Assembly: GCA_013002425.1 (NCBI GenBank)
Contig: JABDJQ010000324.1
Span: forward strand, 1 to 11,444
DNA from: Gemmatimonadota bacterium
Lineage (GTDB): Bacteria > Orphanbacterota > Orphanbacteria > Orphanbacterales > Orphanbacteraceae
Reading direction: 5' to 3'
Length of the DNA: 11,444 bases
In this document: positions 1-4,475 of the stretch, piece by piece
Numbering within the stretch: position 1 is the first letter of the stretch
How the letters are laid out: each line of letters starts with the position of its first letter
Notes under the pieces: generated by a model
The model's database searches: none
What the model was told of the DNA's origin: nothing
What the model saw: the letters and a program-made list of their open reading frames with translations, nothing else
Translations under genes and position numbers: made by a program

Positions 1-870
1 TTTCCCGGCGTGGCGCAGCTGCTTGCGGAAAAGGGCCTCGTGCGCGCCGCGAAACCGTTCGTATATTACGCCCGCTATCGTGAAGCCGATCGCAGCGTGA
101 AGGCGGGATGGTACGAAATCCCCGCCACGTTCACGCCCGCCGAGGTCCTCTCGCTTCTCGTCGACGGACCGAATCTCTACGATCGCATCACGCTGCCCGA
201 GGGGCTCTGGCTGGGCGAGTCGATCTCCCTGCTTGCCGCCGGCCTGCAGCTCGACTCGCTCGTGCTCGATTCGCTGGCGCGGTCGCCCGACTTTCAGGCA
301 GCGATGGAGCTTCCGGGACCGACCCTCGAAGGGTATCTCTACCCGGAGACGTATCATTTCGGCCGCGGGGTCGACGAGCCGGCGGTGCTCGCGCATCTCG
401 CGGGGCAGTTCCGCGCGTTCTGGAACGGCACGCGCCGCGCCCGGGCGGAAGAACTCGGCATGAGCGTGGCGGCGATCACGACGCTTGCTTCCATCGTGGA
501 GGCGGAGGCCGTGGTCGACGAGGAGCGGGTCCGGATCGCGGCCGTCTTTCACAATCGGCTCGAGCGCGGGATGCTTCTGCAGGCGGATCCGACGGTGCAA
601 TATGCGCGCGGGAATCGCAAAAAGCTCTACTACCGTCACCTGGAGATCGATTCCCCCTACAATACATACCGCTACGGCGGGCTGCCCCCGTCCCCGATCT
701 GCTCGCCGGGGGCGGCGGCGATGCAGGCCACGCTCTACCCGCTCGAGGGGTGCGAGGACCTCTATTTCGTGGCGACGCGGGACGGGTCCGGGCGCCATGC
801 CTTCTCGCGGACGATCCGGGAGCACAACCGTGCGCGTGAGGAAGCGGCCAGGCAGTCCAAATCTCCTTGA
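1..870 (+). CDS. mltG: Endolytic murein transglycosylase MltG (5' truncated)
   Basis: The reading frame is open from base 1 to the TGA at 868-870, giving 289 visible residues. The family is usually about 330-350 residues, so only the N-terminal membrane anchor and the start of the YceG/LysM-like part are missing. Recognised family blocks, numbered from the first codon in the window, are TLPEG near 64, LEGYLYPETYHF from about 109, ASIVEAEA around 163-170, ADPTVQYA at 195-202, the SPYNTYRYGGLPPSPI block near 218-233, and a C-terminal FVATRDGSGRHAFSRT. The Glu of ASIVE (codon 167, bases 499-501) matches the catalytic Glu known from E. coli MltG. The enzyme cleaves nascent glycan strands in the periplasm at the inner membrane and helps set their length. 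GTG at base 10 is an in-frame start-like codon, but the upstream Phe-Pro-Gly belongs to the conserved domain, so it is not the start. Confidence 0.95.
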   Translation, partial: FPGVAQLLAEKGLVRAAKPFVYYARYREADRSVKAGWYEIPATFTPAEVLSLLVDGPNLYDRITLPEGLWLGESISLLAAGLQLDSLVLDSLARSPDFQAAMELPGPTLEGYLYPETYHFGRGVDEPAVLAHLAGQFRAFWNGTRRARAEELGMSVAAITTLASIVEAEAVVDEERVRIAAVFHNRLERGMLLQADPTVQYARGNRKKLYYRHLEIDSPYNTYRYGGLPPSPICSPGAAAMQATLYPLEGCEDLYFVATRDGSGRHAFSRTIREHNRAREEAARQSKSP

Positions 871-902
871 CCCGGGAAGAAAATCGGGTTCTAATGCCGC
901 GT

Positions 903-1112
903 ATGGCTAAGCAAGGGAAATCACGACGGAGAAAGATCGGGAGCGACAATTCGCTTCCGTTCACGAACAAAAATTACATCCTTTTTGCGGCGGGTATTGC
1001 GTTGATTCTGCTTGGATATTTCTTCCTGAGCCGGAATTCCATCACCCTGGCGCCGATCCTTCTGGTCGCCGGCTACTGCGTTCTGATCCCCCTGGCGATC
1101 GCTCTTAAGTAA
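903..1112 (+). CDS. Small two-helix membrane protein, DUF3098-like
   Basis: This encodes 69 residues. A basic cytoplasmic-looking N-terminus (KQGKSRRRK) leads into FTNKNYILF and a first hydrophobic segment at about residues 25-43. A short polar turn (SRNS) follows, then a second segment at about 48-68 (TLAPILLVAGYCVLIPLAI). The pattern of a Lys-Asn-Tyr-Ile entry, a Gly-rich first helix, and 'ITLAPI' opening the second helix resembles the DUF3098 family of small membrane proteins. The function of that family is unknown, and I assign it from remembered pattern only. In-frame starts are ATG 894 and ATG 903, and a TTG at 867 that overlaps the mltG stop. None has a clear ribosome binding site. I chose 903 because it begins the basic N-region. 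It follows mltG by 32 nt in the same direction and is probably co-transcribed. Confidence 0.75.
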   Translation: MAKQGKSRRRKIGSDNSLPFTNKNYILFAAGIALILLGYFFLSRNSITLAPILLVAGYCVLIPLAIALK

Positions 1113-1133
1113 TTACATTGCAATGGATTGACC

Positions 1134-1207
1134 GGGCGAGTAGCTCAGTTGGTTAGAGCGCCTGCCTTACACGCAGGAGGTCACAGGTTCGAGTCCTGTT
1201 TCGCCCA
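1134..1207 (+). tRNA. tRNA-Val (anticodon UAC)
   Basis: This folds as a full 74-nt cloverleaf. The acceptor stem GGGCGAG/TTCGCCC closes with a G-U at the seventh pair. The D arm is GCTC-AGTTGGTTA-GAGC. The anticodon stem CCTGC/GCAGG has the loop CTTACAC, giving anticodon TAC at 1168-1170. The variable loop is AGGTC, and the T arm is ACAGG-TTCGAGT-CCTGT. The discriminator base is A1207 and CCA is not encoded. The anticodon reads GUA/GUG valine codons. No recognisable terminator hairpin follows the gene. Confidence 0.97.
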
Positions 1208-1271
1208 GATTCGGTTTCTTTCGTCGGATCTTCAAGATACGCCTCCGCAACCGTTTAACAGTACGTTTGGA

Positions 1272-1300
1272 TTGACTTCACCCGGTCCCTCTGGTAAGAT
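1272..1300 (+). promoter_or_regulatory. Promoter P1 of the dockerin-like gene
   Basis: The -35 box is TTGACT (1272-1277) and the -10 box is TAAGAT (1295-1300), separated by exactly 17 nt. The start of transcription would be near 1307, giving a 5' leader of about 300 nt. An inverted repeat brackets the -10 box (arms 1288-1294 and 1312-1318). Confidence 0.65.
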
Positions 1301-1318
1301 TCTTGCCATCTCCAGAGG
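1288..1318. repeat. Inverted repeat bracketing the P1 -10 box, possible operator
   Basis: The arms are CCTCTGG (1288-1294) and CCAGAGG (1312-1318), a perfect 7-bp match extendable by three pairs (GTC/GAC) with one bulged C. The 17-nt interval contains the TAAGAT box and the expected start of transcription. The left arm would not be in the P1 transcript, so a DNA operator is more plausible than an RNA hairpin. Confidence 0.35.
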
Positions 1319-1363
1319 ACAAAGCAGGTCGCCGGAATCCACACGGGGAGATGCGGTTTCGGG

Positions 1364-1392
1364 TTGACGGGTTCCAACGGAAATGGTACAGT
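1364..1392 (+). promoter_or_regulatory. Promoter P2 of the dockerin-like gene
   Basis: The -35 box is TTGACG (1364-1369) and the -10 box is TACAGT (1387-1392), with a 17-nt spacer. The transcript would start near 1399. A small hairpin GTAGC-gaat-GCTAC (1391-1404) overlaps the start region. Confidence 0.65.
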
Positions 1393-1605
1393 AGCGAATG
1401 CTACGTTAGTGCGATTGAGTTCTCCCACAGTCAATTGCCGAAGTACAACTGAGTCGCGAAAGGAGGTGCTGGGTAGCTCCGTCGAGAGCGGTTGTATTCA
1501 GTTACGAACCCAGAGTCCCCTTCTCTGTAACGTGGACTCAGGAACTTTGGTTAGGATCACATCGTGCACGTTTTTAAAATTGAGACTGCAGGAGGAATTG
1601 CTCTC

Positions 1606-2304
1606 ATGAAAAAAGTTTTGATGCTTGGCCTCGTAGCCGTCGCTACGCTCGGCCTCACGGGTTCCGCGATGGCGGGGCTTCCCTGCGCCGCCTACTCGAG
1701 CGCCGAGTTCTCCATCGGTGGCACCGCTTGTTCCGACGCTGACGCCTTCTTCTCGTTCGCGGGCAACAAGGGCACCATCGACATCTGCGTCACGGTCAAC
1801 GACTGCCTGCAGTCGCCGGTCGACACCTGCACCGTTCGCCTGGACTACGGTTTAGGGTTCGATGCTCAGACTGAACTCGGCGGCGGCTCGAACGGTCGCG
1901 TCTCCGGCACGGGTTCCCAGAGCGGTCAGACGAGTGCGAACGGCGTTGTATGCTTCGAGCTTCTGCTCGGCGGCGGCGGCGCGGGCGTCCTCGACTGGAC
2001 AGTGACGGCCGAATGCGCGAGCCCGGAAGTATTCCTGGCGGGTGCTTCGGACACGCTCTGCTTCCGCTCGACGGACTTCAACGGCAGCGGCAACGTCAAC
2101 TTCTTCGATACGTTCAAGTACCTTCCGCAGCTGAATGCGGGCGCCGGCTGGACCGGTAACATGAACTGCGTGGCTCCGGTCAACTTCTTCGATACGTTCC
2201 AGTACCTGCCGGACCTCAACGCTGGCGCTGTCTGCCCCGGTGGTAGCGTCCTGGCCGCCGACGGCTCGGCCGTCATCGGTGACTGCGCCGGTAAGATCAA
2301 CTAG
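1606..2304 (+). CDS. Secreted protein with dockerin/EF-hand-like tandem repeats
   Basis: This encodes 232 residues. ATG 1606 is chosen because it begins a clean Sec signal peptide (MKKVLMLG... to AMA, cleavage after about residue 23) and follows GCAGGAGGAA with 10 nt spacing. The frame also runs back to a GTG at 1564, which would precede the ribosome binding site. The mature part (about 24-155) is Gly/Ser/Thr-rich and probably a beta-sandwich. It has many Cys spread through it (11 in all), suggesting disulfides in an exported protein. Residues 157-184 and 185-212 are two 28-residue tandem repeats. The first, DFNGSGNVNFFD, has the D-x-N-x-S-x-N...D spacing of a dockerin/EF-hand calcium loop (D157, N159, S161, D168). 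The second keeps N185, N187 and D196 but has Val at the fifth loop position. I infer a surface or extracellular protein; a cohesin partner is not demonstrated. It has its own promoters and terminator. Confidence 0.85.
   Translation: MKKVLMLGLVAVATLGLTGSAMAGLPCAAYSSAEFSIGGTACSDADAFFSFAGNKGTIDICVTVNDCLQSPVDTCTVRLDYGLGFDAQTELGGGSNGRVSGTGSQSGQTSANGVVCFELLLGGGGAGVLDWTVTAECASPEVFLAGASDTLCFRSTDFNGSGNVNFFDTFKYLPQLNAGAGWTGNMNCVAPVNFFDTFQYLPDLNAGAVCPGGSVLAADGSAVIGDCAGKIN
2074..2241 (+). repeat. Tandem 84-nt coding repeat (two dockerin-like units)
   Basis: The two units of 28 codons occupy 2074-2157 and 2158-2241. They share an exact 21-nt core, at 2095-2115 and 2179-2199, encoding VNFFDTF, followed by near-identical Y-L-P-x-L-N-A-G-A. 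The strong nucleotide identity suggests recent duplication or strong constraint. Confidence 0.8.
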
Positions 2305-2347
2305 AGCGAGGATCCCGTCTTAGCAACTGTCTGCTGAAGACATCCAG

Positions 2348-2383
2348 AACCGGCCCTTCTCGAAAGAGAGGGGCCGGTTTTTT
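2348..2383 (+). terminator. Intrinsic terminator after the dockerin-like gene
   Basis: A 14-bp stem (AACCGGCCCTTCTC with GAGAGGGGCCGGTT, one G-U) closes on a GAAA (GNRA) tetraloop at 2362-2365 and runs into a T stretch at 2378-2383. It lies 43 nt after the stop codon. Confidence 0.92.
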
Positions 2384-2438
2384 ATGGAGGGGGGGGGCGG
2401 CCCGGGTGGATACCGCAGATCCGCATTCTCGTAATGGA

Positions 2439-2468
2439 TTGACCGGGTGAACCGATATTTGCTATAGT
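2439..2468 (+). promoter_or_regulatory. Promoter of the multi-hairpin RNA candidate
   Basis: The -35 box is TTGACC (2439-2444) and the -10 box is TATAGT (2463-2468), with an 18-nt spacer. The predicted start is near 2475. The -35 box sits in a 15-nt sequence that is repeated exactly at 1122-1136, just before the tRNA. Confidence 0.65.
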
Positions 2469-2474
2469 ATTCGG

Positions 2475-2680
2475 AAGGCTGAATTCGAGGCTTGAACCCG
2501 AAGGAGGTGGTGGAACACGAACTAACGGCTACTACCATCTCGGGCCCCTGGCCGGGCCCGGCGCGGCGGAACCTGTTCCGCCGCCGACTCGAATCCGCAG
2601 AAAACACCGCTATAGCGGAGTTCCTGCGGTTTGCACCAGGGATCGAGACCTGCTCCGGTACGGTCTCGATCCAATAAGTT
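2475..2680 (+). ncRNA. Candidate structured RNA with five consecutive hairpins
   Basis: Directly visible pairings are as follows. SL1 is GAGGTGGT 2504-2511 with ACCATCTC 2534-2541 (8 bp, one G-U). SL2 is CGGGCCC 2541-2547 with GGGCCCG 2554-2560. SL3 is GCGGCGGAA 2563-2571 with TTCCGCCGC 2576-2584 around a CCTG loop. SL4 is CCGCAG 2595-2600 with CTGCGG 2624-2629, enclosing CCGC-TATA-GCGG 2607-2618. SL5 is an 11-bp perfect stem, 2640-2650 with 2662-2672. SL1 and SL2 share base 2541. A good promoter ends 6 nt before the presumed start. AAGGAGGTG at 2501-2509 is complementary to the typical 16S 3' tail, but no start codon lies at usable spacing. It lacks the hallmarks I know for SRP RNA, tmRNA, RNase P RNA and 6S RNA. 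There is no T-run after SL5, so it may instead be the distal part of a long leader for the gene at 2958. Confidence 0.5.
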
Positions 2681-2681
2681 G

Positions 2682-2703
2682 TTGAATAACATCATGTTAT
2701 CAA
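2682..2703. repeat. AT-rich inverted repeat
   Basis: ATAACAT (2686-2692) and ATGTTAT (2694-2700) are perfect arms around one base. TTG (2682-2684) and CAA (2701-2703) extend them, with one bulged A. It lies 57 nt upstream of the next -35 box and has no T-run. A protein-binding site is possible. Confidence 0.4.
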
Positions 2704-2759
2704 GAGCTTGCCTGGGGAGTTGATTCGCACAGAAATATGGCGCGATCGACATTTTCCAG

Positions 2760-2789
2760 TTGACTTGAGGCGGTTCAGAAGTCTATACT
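2760..2789 (+). promoter_or_regulatory. Promoter of secreted gene 2958
   Basis: The -35 box is TTGACT (2760-2765) and the -10 box is TATACT (2784-2789), with an 18-nt spacer. The start would be near 2796, leaving a leader of about 162 nt. That leader has a hairpin GGTGAC-gt-GTCACC (2805-2818) and a larger one, GCCTGA 2826-2831 with TCAGGC 2848-2853. Confidence 0.7.
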
Positions 2790-2957
2790 TCTTTCAACCG
2801 TTAAGGTGACGTGTCACCAGAGACGGCCTGAATGTCAGGGAAGCATCTCAGGCGTGTCTGGCGAGCGGTTCTACGATGGATGGGTCCCCGGAGTAGATCT
2901 CGGCACGTATTTTTCAAAGTCAGTTCTCGATAACTGATGGAAGGAGTTTTTAAGAAC

Positions 2958-3500
2958 ATGAAGAAGGCTTTAGTATTAGGCGCTGCGCTTCTGATGTTCG
3001 CCGGTATGGCGAGCGCACAGTACAGTGTCGAACTTGATCTTGACGCGACGCTGGGCAACGGCCCGGACTTCGCAGCTGCGGTTCCGGCTGGTGCCGTCGC
3101 CATCGACGCCTGGATCACGGGTCCCGGCTCTGGTGCGAATTGCATCTCCGCGAACTTCACGCTGTCGCACGTCGGCCCGGCCACGTACAATGTGGGCTAT
3201 GCCCATGCTACGGGTTGGACGGCGAGCCCGGACCAGAACCAGGGCGGAAACGACTGGCTCATCCAGGCGACCGACTTCTCGTTCGCGGGCGCGATTCCGC
3301 CGTTCCTTCATGGCACGGCCAGCTACACGTACGACGGTCCGGTCGGCATCGCGACGGTTTCGATCGTCCAGCCGAACGGTTGGTCGGACTTGAACTTCGC
3401 GACGGGTCCGTTCACGGGCAGCACCGGCGCGTCCTTCGGCATCGGCCTCACGGCCACCGAAGAAACGAGCTGGGGCGCGGTCAAAGATCTGTTCCGGTAG
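2958..3500 (+). CDS. Small secreted protein with SWGxVKxLFR C-terminal tail
   Basis: This encodes 180 residues. ATG 2958 is preferred because it opens a typical Sec signal peptide (MKKALVLGAALLMFAGMASA, cleavage before Gln21) and sits 11 nt after GGAAGGAG. ATG 2937 is in frame but overlaps that ribosome binding site. The mature protein (about 160 residues) is Gly/Ala/Thr/Asn-rich with a single Cys and no membrane segment, so it is likely all-beta. A block WLIQATDFSFAG (from W100) resembles WVISFTDFTFAA in the gene at 3746, and the final 16 residues are near-identical to that protein's end (TATEETSWGAVKDLFR). I infer that the two are distant paralogues or share an export or attachment tail. 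No known family is recognised. The gene is a self-contained unit with promoter and terminator. Confidence 0.82.
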   Translation: MKKALVLGAALLMFAGMASAQYSVELDLDATLGNGPDFAAAVPAGAVAIDAWITGPGSGANCISANFTLSHVGPATYNVGYAHATGWTASPDQNQGGNDWLIQATDFSFAGAIPPFLHGTASYTYDGPVGIATVSIVQPNGWSDLNFATGPFTGSTGASFGIGLTATEETSWGAVKDLFR

Positions 3501-3523
3501 ATCTGAGATCTAGCTTATGCTAG
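3498..3523. repeat. Short palindromes after the stop codon
   Basis: TAGATCT-g-AGATCTA (3498-3512) overlaps the stop codon and is followed by CTAGC-ttat-GCTAG (3510-3523). AGATCT occurs three times in 27 nt (3485, 3499, 3506). These could stack on the terminator hairpin or be unrelated to it. Confidence 0.4.
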
Positions 3524-3530
3524 TTAGAAG

Positions 3531-3560
3531 GCGGCCTTCTTCGGAAGGCCGCTTTTTTTT
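3531..3560 (+). terminator. Intrinsic terminator after gene 2958
   Basis: GCGGCCTTC (3531-3539) pairs with GAAGGCCGC (3544-3552) around a UUCG tetraloop, followed by eight T (3553-3560). The loop-closing C-G makes this an especially stable hairpin. Confidence 0.95.
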
Positions 3561-3634
3561 GTGCCCGCCGCTTCCTGCACCGTCGATACGGCAGTGCGAA
3601 CTTCCCGCGAAGGTCTTATTTTCCTACTTTCCCG

Positions 3635-3663
3635 TTGACACCCCCCGGCCTGCTTCCTATAGT
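3635..3663 (+). promoter_or_regulatory. Near-consensus promoter of secreted gene 3746
   Basis: The -35 box TTGACA (3635-3640) is perfect and the -10 box is TATAGT (3658-3663), one base from consensus, with a 17-nt spacer. The start would be near 3670, giving a leader of about 76 nt. This is the strongest promoter match in the window. Confidence 0.8.
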
Positions 3664-3745
3664 AGGCCAGTCTATTTATGTCGTACGAAACCTTCGGGAG
3701 AGCGGAACGTTTTCCCCAGTTCTACAGGAAAGGAGACGGTCATCC

Positions 3746-4405
3746 ATGAGCGGCCGAATCAACTACAAATCGATTTTCGCGGGGATCGGATGCGCCCTTC
3801 TCTTGAGTTTTACGAGCGCTTCGGCGCAGACGGTGTTCATGGGGTTCGACGCAGACGGTGACTCGTCGTGCTCCGAAAACGAGATGATCTTCCCGTCGGC
3901 GACCGTCTCGAACGATCAGACTTTCTCTATCTTCTACGACATCAGTGACGCAATGGCCGCGGGCGGCTGCACGTTCTGTGTCGAAGACGGGGCGACGATC
4001 TCGATCGACGCGATCGTCCCCGGCGACTCGATTGTTTCCACCTGGACCATTGAAGATGTAAAGAACAGCGAAGACAATCCGAGCATATCGGTGTCGGACT
4101 GGATCAAGACAGGGGACTACAGCGCAACTTACAAGTGCTGGGTCATCTCCTTCACCGACTTCACATTTGCGGCGCCTCATCCTGCGGGTATCGTGAACGT
4201 CCTCGACGTGCAGTACGATGTGCTGCAGGCCGGTCGGGTCGGTTTCATGATCGACGGCGCGAATTCCGCCTACCTGACGACGGGCTTCAGCTCGGTCTCC
4301 TGCGGAACGACGAGTACCCCCGATGATAACTGTCAGTGCCTCGAGACCGCCGGTACCGCGACCGAGCAGGCGAGCTGGGGCCAGGTCAAGGCGCTCTTCC
4401 GCTAG
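3746..4405 (+). CDS. Secreted Cys-containing protein with SWGxVKxLFR C-terminal tail
   Basis: This encodes 219 residues. ATG 3746 is chosen because it gives a short basic N-region, a hydrophobic core (IFAGIGCALLLSFTSASAQ, cleavage before about residue 25) and a GAAAGGAG site 10 nt upstream. The longer frame back to 3635 would start inside the promoter. The mature part begins FDADGDSSCSENE, an acidic stretch that could bind calcium, then alternates in a beta-strand-like pattern. It carries eight further-spaced Cys, including CTFC and CQC. WVISFTDFTFAA (from W132) and the last 16 residues (TATEQASWGQVKALFR) match the protein encoded at 2958; the tail is identical at 12 of 16 positions. No catalytic motif is seen. 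I infer an exported surface or matrix protein of unknown function. It has its own near-consensus promoter and a strong terminator. Confidence 0.83.
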   Translation: MSGRINYKSIFAGIGCALLLSFTSASAQTVFMGFDADGDSSCSENEMIFPSATVSNDQTFSIFYDISDAMAAGGCTFCVEDGATISIDAIVPGDSIVSTWTIEDVKNSEDNPSISVSDWIKTGDYSATYKCWVISFTDFTFAAPHPAGIVNVLDVQYDVLQAGRVGFMIDGANSAYLTTGFSSVSCGTTSTPDDNCQCLETAGTATEQASWGQVKALFR

Positions 4406-4425
4406 TCTTCCTTTTGTTTTCCTGG

Positions 4426-4457
4426 AAAGAGCCTTCCTTCGGGGAGGCTCTTTTTTT
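4426..4457 (+). terminator. Intrinsic terminator after gene 3746
   Basis: AAAGAGCCTTCC (4426-4437) pairs with GGGAGGCTCTTT (4442-4453) as a 12-bp stem with one G-U around a UUCG loop, followed by a T-run to 4457. It ends fewer than 20 nt before the start codons of the next gene. Confidence 0.93.
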
Positions 4458-4475
4458 ATCATCGTGAGTATGAGC

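Larger units (their letters stand above)
1208..1605 (+). other. Intergenic region with two tandem promoters and a long leader
   Basis: These 398 nt between the tRNA and the first secreted-protein gene hold no convincing gene. They contain two sigma70-type promoters (1272-1300 and 1364-1392), an inverted repeat around the first -10 box, and a leader of about 207 nt from the second promoter (start near 1399). The leader has several mutually exclusive short pairings. An open frame 1364-1609 crosses it and ends in TGA overlapping the ATG at 1606, but it starts inside a -35 box and I do not call it. Confidence 0.6.
2384..2957 (+). other. Long intergenic region with RNA candidate, palindrome and second promoter
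   Basis: These 574 nt contain no convincing protein gene. In order they hold a G9 homopolymer (2389-2397), a promoter (2439-2468), a multi-hairpin RNA candidate (about 2475-2680), an AT-rich inverted repeat (2682-2703), a second promoter (2760-2789) and the hairpin-bearing leader of the next gene. A 61-codon frame at 2492-2677 coincides with the hairpins and looks incidental. Confidence 0.6.

Noticed and set aside
108..839. 243-codon alternative frame inside mltG
   Set aside because: Arg/Ala/Gly-rich shadow of the conserved MltG frame.
1128..1367. 79-codon open frame beginning GRVAQLVRAPALHAGGHRFESC
   Set aside because: This is the translation of the tRNA-Val gene itself, a well-known false protein, and it runs on into promoter sequence.
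1364..1609. 81-codon frame whose TGA overlaps the ATG at 1606, a possible coupled leader peptide
   Set aside because: Its first codon is inside the P2 -35 box, no ribosome site precedes any usable start, and the composition is unlike a protein. The ATGA overlap is probably chance.
2389..2397. Run of nine G, considered as a G-quadruplex or frameshift-prone tract
   Set aside because: It is a single run without the repeated G tracts of a quadruplex and lies outside genes. A sequencing-length error is as likely.
2492..2677. 61-codon frame in the intergenic region
   Set aside because: It starts at a TTG with no spaced ribosome site and coincides with five GC-rich hairpins. An RNA explanation fits better, though a small protein is not excluded.
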